The notes beneath the pieces are model-generated. The model made no database searches and was not told the DNA's origin. It saw only the letters and a program-made list of their open reading frames with translations. This document shows positions 47,239-64,000 of a DNA stretch of 64,000 nucleotides, in pieces. Made by a program: the position numbers and the translations under genes. The stretch covers positions 95,368-159,367 of the forward strand of contig MU128912.1 in the NCBI GenBank assembly GCA_014904985.1. The letters run 5' to 3'. Origin of the DNA: Hydnum rufescens UP504 (taxonomy: Eukaryota > Basidiomycota > Agaricomycetes > Cantharellales > Hydnaceae). Position 1 is the first letter of the stretch. The number at the start of each line of letters is the position of its first letter.

Positions 47239-48614
47239 TTAGTTTAACCCAAACAATTTCAGCGCATTTTGGCCTCGAACTGCTGATTTTTCTGCCTCGC
47301 TCCAATCTCGCACCCCGTCGATGGCCTTGAGATTCTCAACGACGCTCATCCATTTCGAATCTTGCTTCACTGCATCGAGAATTGGCGGGAAAAAGGGGTG
47401 ATCCGTGCCAAACGTCATATGGGAAGATCCAGCGACAGCTTCTGTCGTTGGAGTGCCATATTTTCCCGCTCTACCGATAGTTGACGACACGAAACCCAAT
47501 TCCTCTGCACCGCTGAAAGAAAGGAAGTCAGGGATCAGGAAACACACCGCGTTCAGTCCAGAAGCATACTATGCGACTGCGTCATAATAGAGCTTCCCGA
47601 GGTACCACCGTGCATCGTGCTGGAGTCGTGACGCCACGACTGGGTCGTGTGTGATACATGATGCTAGACGGGATGACAGTATTGGCAATGCTCCCCCTGA
47701 GTGTGCCAGTAGGATCTTTAGGGACGGATGGCGATCAAAAACTCCAGCAAGAATCATCCGAGTCGTCGCCACGGTGGTCTCAAAGGGAAATCCGAGCGCC
47801 AGCGGCAAGACATGACCGTTGTCTTTCTCACCCCACACATCGGATGAGCTAACTCCGTAGTGGGGATGGAGAAAGATTACCAGCCCTTTGTCTGATATTT
47901 TGCTCCATACGGGTTCGAGGGCGTCTACGAGGGAATTAAGACACAAGGTTGTTGAGATGGTGATTCCTGACCCTAAGGAGACCATGTATCACGGACCATC
48001 GTCAAGGCCCTTCCCAATTCCTCTTGTGCCCATGATAACTCCACGGAGATGTGGGAGCTGGGCAACATGATCGACTTCATCTAGTATCGTGGGCACGGAT
48101 ATCGATGGGACAAGAGGAAGCAGACCCATTCCGTATAGTCTTTGTAAGGTGGGAGAGAATGAAGGTCCCGAAGAACAGTACTCCTCAAGATCCTGGTTCA
48201 ATGAGTTAGCCATCGATGTGGCCTCACTGACCGAAAGAAAGTCAAGCCAAGGATTGGCTGTGGAGACCTAGGGTATAGAAGGCTCGTCTCTCAATGAACG
48301 TCACGGAGCGCTAATTAGTATCACTCACAATGGAAATATCAATGCCATGTTTGTCCATGAACGCAAGTTTTTGATCCCTGTCCCAGTACTGGGATCCAAC
48401 GGGACGGCCACCGCTGCCACGTCATGAGGAGATTTTATTGTTGCGTCAGGACAATATGATGATCCTACCTAGGCTCATTATCGAGGATAATGAGGCGATC
48501 ACCATCGGCCCGGGAGCGAATCATTGGGACAGAAGCCCGAGATCTAAGCAGGCTCGCATATCGAGGGAGATAAAGGTGCGTGTGCACGTCGACCAACAAA
48601 GTTCTTGCAGACAT
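47239..48614 (-). CDS. ACMSD-superfamily amidohydrolase (isoorotate-decarboxylase like)
   Basis: Metal-dependent TIM-barrel decarboxylase. Start ATG at 48612-48614 gives MSARTLLVDVHTHLYLPRYA, with the HxH metal motif. Then GGRPVGSQYWDRDQKLAFMD, HGIDISIVSTANPWLDFL, RGVIMGTRGIGKGLDD, VIFLHPHYGVSS, HVLPLALGFPFETTVATTRM, LKILLAHSGGALPILSSRL, and GTDHPFFPPILDA. It ends ALKLFGLN at 47239. From memory of the family, the NPWLDFL, GHVLPLALGFP and GTDHPFFPP stretches fit fungal uracil-5-carboxylate (isoorotate) decarboxylases best. The alternative is aminocarboxymuconate-semialdehyde decarboxylase, which would link it to the neighbouring quinolinate gene. Introns lie near 47940-48005 and elsewhere. 94 bp divergent from the API5-like gene. 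Confidence 0.85.
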
Positions 48615-48708
48615 GGATGTTGCGCGTGAGATTGGCGCTTCGTTGTTGTTTTCGTCTCGGCATTTCCCGCCGCGAAGCCGCCCAACCCACCTAGTTTGAA
48701 CCGCCACC
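48615..48708. promoter_or_regulatory. Compact divergent promoter, ACMSD-type / API5
   Basis: 94-bp spacer holding TTTCCCGCC near 48662-48670, which has the shape of an E2F-type site in other eukaryotes; function here not shown. Confidence 0.45.
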
Positions 48709-51298
48709 ATGGCCGAGCTCTCTGAGGAGATTGGCTTCCGAAATCATATCGCTGTCCTCGTCAAGGATGTTCGTGCGCCCATTGAGCGGGTACGCCACTT
48801 CTTCAGTGTGAACTCGGCGTCACACCTGACAAGACTGTCTGTTAGCGCCGCCAAATAATGACTGAGCTCCTGGAGTACATGCGCTCTGATTATACCAGTG
48901 TGAAGATCGCCGCCGCGGACATGATGTCATATTTCTTCGAAAAGCTCCCTGACATGCATGAGCGAGCTATCGATGCCGTTTACGATCTTTGCGAGGATGC
49001 GGAGGAAGAAGTTAGGAGTCTCGGTTATAAGATGGTCTGCCAAACGGCCAAGCGGGAGCATGCGTGGACAGCACGCAATGCTGATGTCCTTGTGCAACTT
49101 CTTCAGAATGGTTCGCAACACTAGTAACCATGATCTGACTTGCATACTAATAGTGACATAGAGGATCCATCGGAACTTGAGGTCATCAGAAACAGCCTCA
49201 AAGATCTTCTTGCTAGCGATCCCGACGGAGCATTTCCAGTTCTATATGACTACATGAACACGAACAACGACGCAACTCATTCCCTAGACCTCCGAGGTCA
49301 TGTCCTAGAATTTTTAACCGATTACGCGGGCATAGAAGTGCTTGAGTCCTTATCGACAAGGCCGCAGCTACTGGAGTTGTTTGCTGAAGGTTTACTCAGG
49401 GTGCGTGAATGCATTGCTCGCGGAGTTTCAGACTCTGACCAATATGACGTGTTTTAGTCTTTGAAGAGCTCGACTCTATACGAGACCGTTGCGATCGTTG
49501 ATAAATTATTGTACCCCATGGTGGAACAACTGGAACTGACCCAACTTTCACAACAAGCTGTGCAAGCCATCCTTAATAAGACTATGATTGCACTCAGTGA
49601 CGAACAACGAAGGCCCGAAAGCCGGACAGCACTCCCAAGTACGATTCAATATGTCGAAGAAGCTGGGGCCATTGCATCACTGCCCGCCTCCGATCTCCAA
49701 ACCGTCACTTCAATTGTGGACTTCATCACCTCGAATCTGCTTCCTGCGCAGATTTTTACCCACCTGATACCCGATAAGCAGCTGGAGATCTCTCGCTTCG
49801 TCATAGTGTTATACGGTACATGCATCACCAAATTTCAGAGTACCACCGGCCTGGACCAGCTCGACCCGGCCCGAGACGCTCTTGCCAAGCACTTTGGAGT
49901 ATTATCTAAAGTTGGTGTCATTCTGATCTTTTCTTTCCGGCTCTAGGCGCCACAGGTGTCCTTTCGTTGGAGAGCGTTACTAAGCCCTTGTAAAAGACTC
50001 TCTTGAAGGTCTGCGAGAGTGATCCCGACTCTTGGCAGTTGATATCACGCCTGACATTCGAGATCGCCAAACCGAGTGTGGGTCTTTTTTGTGGGGTGCA
50101 TGGAGTCCTTTTGACTTAAAGGCTACTTACAATTTAGTGGGCAAAGAATAACGGGCATCGTCAAAATGAGCAACACCTGATCGCCATTCGGTCTGCCGCT
50201 GAAAAACGCTCTAGTCGCGCGCCAAGCACAATATTGGTATCCCTTAAGGTGCGTTTCTTTCTTGCTTCGTAGCCAAATAACAACCGTGACAACGAGAATA
50301 TCTTGCTTCTTTGTTTTCAGAACTTGCTGGGGGAGTCCTCGCGTCCGATCCCGACACACCCGAGCTCGGGAGCTGCAGCCCATGGCAGAGCAAGTCCGAT
50401 GTCCCCTGAGCCTAGCTCATCGGCCAGTTTGCCTCAGAATCCAGCAAAACGCAAAGCAGATAGTCTGGCATCAAGACTTTCCCCTGTCGCTGTCATCTCT
50501 AATTCTGCTCCTGCGGCAGAAACAGGGGATAAAAATGCGCTTTTTGCTCGCTTGGGCGAACCCTTGCCGTCGCCTGCGCTGAGTTGGGCTGCTACCACGA
50601 GCGATCCACCGCAGCAGCGGGCAGGGAAGCGAGCGCGGACAGAGCCAACGTCATTGCTCAAACGCCTTAGTGTTAATGCCACTGGCCAATCCAGTGATGC
50701 CCTTATATCGCGAAATGGTGACGGCACGGACGCGTCGTTGTTGGCGGCGACGCCAATGCATGGGGGCTCGAAGATATCACCTCGATCCGACTCTCCGAAT
50801 GACGCCCGAAATAAACGATCAATCCCTTTAATGGGTAGTACCCTCGCGTCTGGGGAGGGCAATGGTGCCGGTTTGCCGATCAAGCGTGCAAAGGCGAATA
50901 GCGCCAATCCCCCGCCGGCTGTCAGTATTCGAAATGCAGCGATGACTAAATCTACATCGCAAAACCCGCCAAAGGTGGCGGCTGCAGAGTCACCGCGCAC
51001 AATCAGCCCGACGACATCTACTGCAGGGTTAGGATCCTTCTCTATTCTTGGGGCGGCAAAGAAGAATCGGGGGACCACTCCAACGACCATTCAGCCACAT
51101 CCACAGCTTCGACCGCCACCCGTCAAGGCAGGGCCAGGTTCGCTCGGGGATGCGAGATCAGTTACCGAGTCTTCGTCTGCCGTACCGGCGCTGGCGAAGC
51201 GCTTACATATGATGAATGCACGAGTTGGGGAAGGTGTTGCTGGGCGCCGGAAACGGGGTGGGATTGTCCCGAGGGGATCAGATCAGCGTATGCGATGA
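48709..51298 (+). CDS. API5-like HEAT/ARM-repeat protein
   Basis: Start ATG at 48709 (MAELSEEIGFRNHIAVLVKD). The helical-repeat body has KIAAADMMSYFFEKLPDMHE, AIDAVYDLCEDAEEEVRSLG, ARNADVLVQLLQ, IRNSLKDLLASDPDGAFPVL and LKSSTLYETVAIVDKLLYPM. This order matches the apoptosis-inhibitor-5 domain, a HEAT/ARM solenoid found from fungi to animals. In animals API5 is a nuclear anti-apoptotic factor; the fungal role is not established. The C-terminal third is disordered (Ser/Pro/Ala-rich), with basic nuclear-localisation-like clusters such as GKRARTEPTSLLKRL and AGRRKRGGIVPRG. It ends SDQRMR at 51298. At least six introns. Confidence 0.85.
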
Positions 51299-51899
51299 CG
51301 ATGGATGGATTTAGATTGCCATAGTTTGCTTGTATGTTGATGTGTCGATGCTATGAATTTGAAGCTTCTCGCAGGGTGTATAGGGACGGTGTCCGTGGGA
51401 ACGTCCCACACTTTTGACATGTTCGCGCACAGACATTTTACGCACAGACAATTTGGTTCCCTTAAAAGCTGAGCCCGGATGTTCATGGCTCCTCACCACT
51501 CGGGCCTTTTGGCTTAGATCAAGTGTAGTATCTGTTCTTTTAAGTTTAACCACTTAAACGACCCCACCGGGGTCTTAAAAGGTTATCGTATTTTTGACGC
51601 CCAGTCCTTGGCCCTCTGCTTGCACGGCCTCGAGCGCCATGACCTTGCTACTGCACTCCTGGCAAGCGTTGTGAAGGGTTTCAGATCATTTTTTTAAACT
51701 TGGCCTGGCCTAACCCTAACCCTAAATACAATTTACTGAATGACCTCCTGCTCCTTTATTACTAACTTCAGTTGCGTTGACAAGTTGATACATTCAGTAG
51801 CCTATCACAACAGCATTCATAAAGCCGTGCGGAAGGGCAAGTGTCGATGCACTACATTTTCTTCAGCTTCCGTGGGCGCTCTTCCATGATTCATGGGTC
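51299..51899. promoter_or_regulatory. Intergenic with telomere-like motif
   Basis: No gene. Carries three tandem CCTAA(C/A) units at 51709-51726, the reverse complement of TTAGGG telomere repeats, about 170 bp before the Mtq1-like start. Confidence 0.6.
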
Positions 51900-52914
51900 A
51901 TGAACAAAACAGTCAGAGCTCTCCTTCTCAATCTGAAGGCCAAGCTTGGTGCTGGGGACGCATCACGGGAATTACGTTGGATGCAGGAGACCTTGCAAGC
52001 AGAGCCTAGTAGAGGCCTCGAGCAACGAGACCTTGAGGGCATGCTGAGGCGTCGGCTGACGGGTGAACCTCTGCAATACATACTAGGTGAGCTGAAAAGA
52101 CAAGCACACTGTTGTGCAGAGTCTCTTATGGATCCAGCAAGGCATTCATCCCTTTGGTTCCAACTTGGAGCTGAAGATTCAGTGCACCGACTCTCATTCC
52201 TAGGCCAGAAACAGAGGACTGGGCGATAAGACTAGCAAACCACCTAAAGCCAGGATCGGAGGGCCCTTTATCAGTGTTGGATCTTTGTACTGGCTCTGGG
52301 TGTATTCCCCTTCTGCTCTGCGCGGAGAATGCTAAAGCGATTGTGCATGCCCTGGGGGTAGACGTATCTGACCATGCTGTCCAACTCGCTCAGGAGAACT
52401 CCAGGATGTACGGCTTCGATGGAGGCATTCGTTCTATCGTCGACCAGCCTAAGCAACCCGCAAGCACCTCCCAATGCAGTACTTTCGAGGTCTTGCGAAC
52501 CGATATCTTCGCTCCCGCCTTTGCTCATATTTTGTCCACGCACCCTCTTCGCCCTTTCAATGTTCTCACTTCCAACCCTCCCTACATCCTGCGCACCTCA
52601 TACGACGCTCTTCCCGCCTCAGTTCGCGAGTGGGAAGATTCAATTGCCCTAGTGGGCGAAGCACCCCCTCTGAATCTGCCAGGTGCCGCTACACCTGACG
52701 ATTCCGACGGTCTCGCGTTCTATCGTCGAATCGTGGACTTGCTCGTCCAAGTCCCGGGCTGATCGTTCCGGACGGATGGCTCGCACTAGAAGTTGGGGGT
52801 GGGGATCAGGCTGATGCCGTGGAGCAGATCCTCCAGGAGCACCGCGTAGTGCGTTCTACGACTGTATGGAAAGACCCATGGGGCATCAAACGAACTGTTG
52901 TTGGACGCGTATGA
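51900..52914 (+). CDS. MTQ1: HemK/Mtq1-type protein N5-glutamine methyltransferase (frame breaks)
   Basis: The N-terminal helical domain (MNKTVRALLLNLKAKLGAG, LRRRLTGEPLQYILG) is followed after an intron by HPFGSNLELKIQ and PTLIPRPETEDWAIRLANHL. The SAM-binding motif is LSVLDLCTGSGCIPLLLCA and the substrate motif is NPPY in FNVLTSNPPYILRTSYDALP. The C-terminus reads LIVPDGWLALEVGGGDQADA and ends KRTVVGRV. It methylates the GGQ glutamine of (mitochondrial) peptide-chain release factors. Two frame breaks: near 52180-52183 (one base too many between KIQ and PTLIP) and at 52759 (GGGCTG where GGGCCTG keeps frame). Consensus error or a decaying copy. Confidence 0.85.
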
Positions 52915-53232
52915 CATGACACGGCAATCGATATCGTTCACGAGATGGGAGTTCTGGAAATTTTCACTGTAATTTACACAATATGCTGGGGGCCCAAGAG
53001 AAGGAGAAATTCGTCTGTCTGCTATGTGGCCGGCAAAAATACGCTCGGAACTTGGTGCTACATGCATTACAGGTCTTAATTGCGGAGAAAGTAAATATGA
53101 ACCTGCAAAGAGGAAAGTGGTCCGCAGCCATGCGAAAGAACTTAAGAACCATACGGCGACTCATCAAAACAAAGTTACAGGTGAAGGTTATTGGATGCTG
53201 GCCAATCGAGGATGTAGGAGCGAAAGAATTAA
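52915..53232. other. Convergent 3' region, Mtq1 / CHD1
   Basis: No gene supported; an open frame at 52983-53264 runs into the CHD1 terminal exon on the other strand and lacks family similarity. Confidence 0.5.
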
Positions 53233-58945
<5,713 letters not shown>

Positions 58946-59598
58946 GGTGAATGTTGGGGACGTTGATGAGGGAGAGCGTGGTCTCTCGGCCCGTTGTCCA
59001 AAACACTCCCGGCCACATTCCCGGCGTAGACCAACACTCTTTCTCCGCTGTGGCCTCTTTTGATTTTTAATTTTTCAATTTTCTTATTTGATACTGGTAC
59101 TATCCTGCATCGTGCTTAGGAATGTTTTCTCATGCCTAGGACGCCCGAGCGTGCAGACATCGCAATGCGCTGAAGTGGTCGCAATCGCTTGTCGTTACCC
59201 ACACTCACGCGTGCAGCCGAGTTGCGTTTTTTTTTTCATTCGCTCTTTTCTTCCTGGTAACCACACTCTCTCATCGATCTCCACTACTTAACTTACCAGC
59301 TGCACGACATGGGAACCGGTGATTAGTTAGGCATCAGCGTGATCCTTACACAGACGCTATCAATCATGTACGACACAGCCCGTGACAAAATCAGAATAAA
59401 TTACCACGTTCTGTAGCCTTATCAGTCTATACAGCCAGATAATGTGAATCATGGGCGCCAAACAGCGACAGCAGTAGCGCTATTGTCCTGAGCCCTGACA
59501 AAAACAATAGCCGTCACGTTACGCATTCCCAATAAGTCCAGTAATTCGCGTGAATTCCCGCGAGCCTCCAAAGGTTGATCAACTCAGCCACCCCAAGC
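58946..59598. promoter_or_regulatory. Divergent intergenic region, CHD1 / syntaxin
   Basis: About 650 bp, no gene; contains T-rich tracts near 59056-59085 and 59225-59240. Presumed promoters of both genes. Confidence 0.4.
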
Positions 59599-60976
59599 AT
59601 GGCGCGTGATCGTCTGGCAGCTCTTCGAGTACGCAGCCACCACCGTAGCGCCATTCCAATGCTAACCACCCTTCCAGGCTCAGCGTGGCGACGACACCCG
59701 GTCTGCAAATACCCCTCATTCTCCATGATTTTCTCTTATTTCTCGCCAGTAGGGAACCACCTCATGAGCTTTCGGCCGTCGGGCCAACCTCCTCTAACAG
59801 TGGGACAGGCACTTTGGCACCTCTCACAGATGATCTCTCTGATGTTACTCTGTTCCCCATCACTGAAAGATTCTGCTCACTCACATATGCCTCTCTCAGA
59901 TCACCGCTATCGAAGAGAAGCTTACGGAGTACAGAGCCCAAGTTGCTTCCATCGCAAACCTCCATTCCCACTCGCTCAGCATCACAGATGACGCCGCATT
60001 ACAACAAGATACTGCGAAGCTCGAAGCCACTCAGAGATCGGCGTCCGCTATCAGCGCTGAGCTCAAGCGCAGGATCCAGATATTGGACGCACAGGTTCAG
60101 AGCTCGGGGAATCCAGTCAAGCGTCAACATGTACGCGTTTCCTCTGAATGTCCCGCATTTGTAACTTGAAATTGTTTTGGTCTCTATTAGGCTAAACGTG
60201 TCCGAGAAAAATTCAAAGAGGCCATTCAGGATTTCCAACGTTCAGAATTCGACTTTCGGACACGGTATCGCCAGCGTGTTGAGCGACAGTTCAGAATTGG
60301 TGGGTGACGACACCCTTGTCTTCGCATCCTTTCTTTTACATCGTCCCGGTTGCCGCAGTCAAACCGGAGGCGACTCCGGAAGAGATCCGGGAGGTCGTGG
60401 AGAATCCAGAAGCCGGCGGACAAATATTCTCAAACGCTGTATGAATTCTGATCCGTCCGTTTATATTGAACATGCCACTAAGACCAAACCTTGCACGTTT
60501 AACCAAAGGTGGCCACGTCGAACCGCTATGGCGAGTCGCGGGCTGCGTACAAGGAGGTGCAGGACCGGCATCAAGATATCAAACGCATCGAGGTGACGCT
60601 CTCTGAACTTGCCCAGCTGTTCAATGATGTGCGATGTCTTCTCTCTATCCATACACACGGTCTAACATTAATCCTTGTCTAGATGGCCGTCATCATCAGT
60701 GAGGATGATGACAAGATCGATGACATTGTTAAACAAGCGAAGGGGGCTCAAGACGACGTGGAACGAGGGTAACCCCATCTTTCTTGTTCTCCAGCATTCC
60801 TTTCGTTGAGCTTATTCCTGTAATTTTCATGCGGCAGTCTCGTACACACCGAGGAAGCTACGCGTCACGCCCGCGCCGCTCGTAAGAAGAAAATCATATG
60901 CTTCCTCCTCTTCCTTCTTATTTGCGCCGTGATCGCCATCGCCATCGCCGTCCCCATTGTTAAGTCTAAGAAGTAG
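59599..60976 (+). CDS. SSO1: Qa-SNARE syntaxin, Sso1 type
   Basis: The first exon (59599-59628) encodes MARDRLAALR, joined by an intron (59629-59677) to AQRGDDTR and a Ser/Thr-rich linker. The Habc region is ITAIEEKLTEYRAQVASIAN, DTAKLEATQRSASAISAELK, RVREKFKEAIQDFQRSEFDF and RTRYRQRVERQFRIV. Then KPEATPEEIREVVENPEAGG and GESRAAYKEVQDRHQDIKRI, the SNARE motif (VTLSELAQLFND-MAVIISEDDDKIDD) and a C-terminal anchor (IICFLLFLLICAVIAIAIAV), ending KSKK. This is the plasma-membrane exocytic syntaxin layout. The residue aligned to the conserved zero-layer Gln is Asp (codon GAT). At least seven short introns, no frame breaks. Confidence 0.92.
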
Positions 60977-61323
60977 GTGGTAGTGTAATTCTGGTATAAC
61001 TTAGTGTGCTTCCGCCTAAGGACGATGGATTGTATGCCTCCGTGGATTCTCTCCTTTTATCTTATGTTTTTGTTCTCGCTTTTGCTCAATTTCTGTCCGC
61101 ATCCACATTCCTCCGCAACCAACGATCCTTGCCCATCCCCATGTCTATTTCCCCGCAGACGTGCTATTGTTTGACACTTGATTACGTAACGCACGCGTAA
61201 CGTGCATTGGTTTTGAGCATATTCTATCTTCTTAGTAATAGGTTTCCGAATTCCAGGCGCGCCCTCTTTTGTTGTTCATTACATGCGCGACTCCCTCAAA
61301 GCTCTCCGAATAGGAGGGGAGGA
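60977..61323. other. Convergent 3' region, syntaxin / SET gene
   Basis: Non-coding, no recognisable feature. Confidence 0.5.
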
Positions 61324-64000
61324 TTACATGATGGTCCCTCGACATTTTACCATCCCACAGTAGCATGATTTGCGTACCATGCCCATAGTGTTATTACTCG
61401 TCTGACCACCTCCACTTCCGCTATCACCCAGGGCAGCACTGGCGTCATATCCTGGGTTATAGTCAATAGTCAGTTCTGTTCGTGGGGGGATGTTCTTCCT
61501 CGCCACGAAAACCAATCGACCGAGTCCGACCTACAGGAAGGGCGAAGAGTAGTGGGAAAATAATGCGATAAGTAACCCAAATGACGAAGAAATTTTGCAT
61601 CGAACGCTTACCCCAGGCGGACAATCTACGACCGCGGTATACACGTCGAGCACCGGCTCGCATGAATGACTACGAGAAAGAAGAGGCAAGGAATTGTACT
61701 TGAGCCGCACAGTTTTGTATCACGGAAAACGGTTCTGCGCACTTCAAGAATCGGGTCCAATTACCTAGAATACATATGCCACGCACACATGTCCAAGATC
61801 AGAGGCAATGTCCATGGACAGTCTGCAGGGACCAACCCACCGCATTCTGTTGAATCAATCGAGTATTTGGGATAATCTCCATCTATGTGCTCCTCTGCAT
61901 CAATGTCAAAAATATAATCAGAATGTGCATCATCTAAATTCTCCACGGTCTCGCGGTTACTATCGAAAAAGCATGTCAGGAAAGCTACATGTCGTGACGA
62001 ACTGAGAGCCCCACATTATTTCCCTAAGGAAATGCATGATCCAAAGGAATCAATGAATCACATCGAAGGCCATGATATAATGAATGATCCCTTACCCAGT
62101 ATGAAAGCCAATGACCTGACCTTTACTGATCGCCACAGTGGACCGAGCACCCCAGCCACATGCTAGAGTCTTAAATATTTCGATCGGGACCGAGCGGGCT
62201 TTCTGGCTGGCCCTATTCGGACATGTCGTCGGACATGCACATCGCCAGTTGCACTCGATCACTTCCACACGGAAACCCTGCGCATTCCGATCCCTGAACG
62301 CAAAACGGCCCTGGCGAGTTTTGGCATTGATAGATAACTCGGATCACGTATTCAATGTGATCACGAACCGCGGGTGTGTATGCGAACGCTTGGTTCACCA
62401 GGTCCGATGACGATTGGCACTCACATTTATCGGAATCCCTCATATCGCATGTAGGGGATGAACAATACGAGAAAACATCCTGAGAGTATTCCTCTGGCTT
62501 CGGAACCCCTTCGCCACTAGTGCCATGAAGAAGGGAATTAGAATATAGATGGGCGGGAATTGGAATGTGGCGGAGACTTACTATAGGAACGAAGATTCCA
62601 AATACTGAAAACCCTCTATACCGGGAGGAACTCGCTCGCCGTCGATATCATTCACAAAAGATATGATGGCGGCTCCTGCCTTGCGCGCTTGATCACTCCA
62701 GTGTCGCTCTATTTCATCAGCAGATGTTCCCTGGTTGGGCCTAGGCTTTCGCCTGGTTGATGGGATAGTGGAGGCGACGGGCTGCATCAATGATTTGTTG
62801 ATGAGCGTTGCGCCAGTATGCGCATTCGACAGTGGCAGACGGACTGCATCAGACTGGAGAGGGGGGACTGGAGGACTTTTGGGTCCATTTGGAGTCGATT
62901 GCGAAGGTCGAATTGGAGGTGTCGACGGCGCAATGTCATCATCGTCGAGCGTGAGATCCACGAGTATGGGTTGGGTAAGGTCGATCACGGATCTGGAAAA
63001 GTCTGTTACATCTCCCGTGAGGTCTATCATAGTCACCTCGGGTGGTGGTCCCTTAGAGTGAATGTTGCTGGCAGAAGATCGCCTTCCATTCGTTTGAGAA
63101 TTCGAGCCATCTGGTATGAATTTCCCAGGGATTTCGACAACTTCTGGAAGTCGGGATCCCTTGGACCGAATCCTCTTAACAGAATATTGCATCTTCTTCG
63201 CTCGAGAGCTTGAACTGGGTGTTATGGGGTCCTCAAGGATCTCGTCGTACTCGAGAGGCCGTGAGCTATTAGGCCGATCCTTCTTAATAGGGGATCGCAT
63301 CTCATTCCTTTGGGGATTTGAGCGGCTTGGCGATGGGTCCTCAACGATCTCGCGCTCGCCAAGAGATCGAGTGCGGTTTGAATCGGAGGGCGACAAAGGG
63401 GATTCCCGATTCGACTGCGATGCGCCATAAAGATCAATGACCTCAGGTGTATCATCGTCACTATCTGCGGAAATCCTCTCTTTCCCTTTTCCCCAAAAGG
63501 CCGCAATCGGGGGTTCGCCAAGAGGGACGCCAGGGAAATTGGAAGTATTGACTATGGGAGGCGTGGCTCCGGAAGTAGCATTCGTATGATGGATTTGGCG
63601 TCCTGTGTTTTGGGGGAAATCGGCAGTATTTTGGCTAGGGGGTGTGTTATTCGTGATCGATGGGGCTCTAGACTGGACGGAGCGATCTTCCAATCGACTT
63701 AATCTGAACCTCGTGTACAATCTCCGCAGTTGGTGCCATTCGATCTTTTGGGGGCAAAAATATGTAACGTAGCTACTGGAGAGTCAGTGAGAGTGAGAGT
63801 GAATGCCGTCTGAGGCTCACCACCACATTGCACGCTCCCATAATTTACCATCGGCACCAAGGGCTGTCTTCGCACCGGTGACATCCACTATCCGTTCGCC
63901 AATGGCAGTTAAGGCTCGCCGGAGAATTTGAGCCTTCCCTTCCTGTAATGAAGCAGAATTCTTGAATGTTCGCTGCGAGAAATTAGTAGGGACACGCCTT
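61324..64000 (-). CDS. SUV39/Clr4-type SET-domain histone methyltransferase (5' end outside window)
   Basis: The window holds most of the gene. An upstream exon at the edge (QILRRALTAIGERIVDVTGA, GADGKLWERAMWW) and a long Ser/Pro/Asp-rich exon (63720-62581) are followed by the Cys-rich pre-SET (DMRDSDKCECQSSSDL, VIECNWRCACPTTCPNRASQ). The SET domain reads GWGARSTVAISKGQVIGFHT, SDYIFDIDAEEHIDGDYPKY, RFLNHSCEPVLDVYTAVVDC (NHSC restored across an intron) and RLVFVARKNIPPRTELTIDY. The post-SET is CYCGMVKCRGTIM, stop at 61324. Pre-SET/SET/post-SET order places it with H3K9 methyltransferases. No chromodomain is visible; one could lie beyond 64000. The N-terminus is incomplete and edge exon joins are uncertain. 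Confidence 0.87.

Noticed and set aside
50434..51090. 218-codon - strand open frame
   Set aside because: Antisense to the disordered tail of the API5-like gene, where low-complexity GC-rich sequence leaves all frames open.

Overview
The window reads as nuclear DNA of an agaricomycete (mushroom-forming basidiomycete). Genes from about 11 kb onward are split by many short introns (about 45-70 bp, GT...CTNAC/CTGAT...YAG), are tightly packed on both strands, and include basidiomycete-typical families (FunK1 kinase, R3H-associated-domain protein, Zta1-type quinone oxidoreductase). I cannot name the species from sequence alone.

Positions 1-11,100 form an AT-richer island with no intact gene: a 457-bp foldback palindrome at the left edge, a tandem series of intron-like units carrying paired hairpins (about 581-1720), several short direct and inverted repeats (2.6-4.4 kb), a decayed DDE transposase (5.3-7.7 kb) and a 2-kb segment bounded by about 150-bp inverted repeats with TG...CA ends (8320-10374).

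Positions 11.1-64 kb hold housekeeping genes. In order: R3H-domain protein (+), vacuolar aspartic protease PEP4-like (+), F-box protein (-), Zta1-like quinone oxidoreductase (-), ataxin-3/Josephin deubiquitinase (-), Atg27-like protein (+), FunK1-type kinase with a nuclease-like N-terminus (-), class III (GABA-type) aminotransferase (+), RING-finger protein (+), DEAD-box helicase Dbp10 (-), DASH subunit Duo1 (+), queuine tRNA-ribosyltransferase (-), mitochondrial tyrosyl-tRNA synthetase (+), SR140/U2SURP splicing factor (+), vigilin/Scp160 (-), quinolinate phosphoribosyltransferase (+), ACMSD/isoorotate-decarboxylase-type amidohydrolase (-), API5-like protein (+), HemK/Mtq1 methyltransferase (+), CHD1 remodeler (-), Sso1-type syntaxin (+) and a SUV39-type SET methyltransferase (-) that runs off the right edge.

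Themes: protein turnover and vacuole traffic (PEP4, F-box, ataxin-3, Atg27); RNA and translation (Dbp10, TGT, TyrRS, SR140, vigilin, Mtq1); chromatin (CHD1, SET). Five divergent gene pairs have start codons only 52-99 bp apart. Several otherwise conserved genes carry single-base frame breaks at or beside short homopolymers, which suggests consensus errors in the assembly more than wholesale gene decay. The observations I rate highest are the structured intron-like array, the consecutive micro-exons (one ending in a probable GC-AG intron) in the protease gene, the nuclease-like/FunK1 architecture, and the syntaxin with Asp at the SNARE zero layer.
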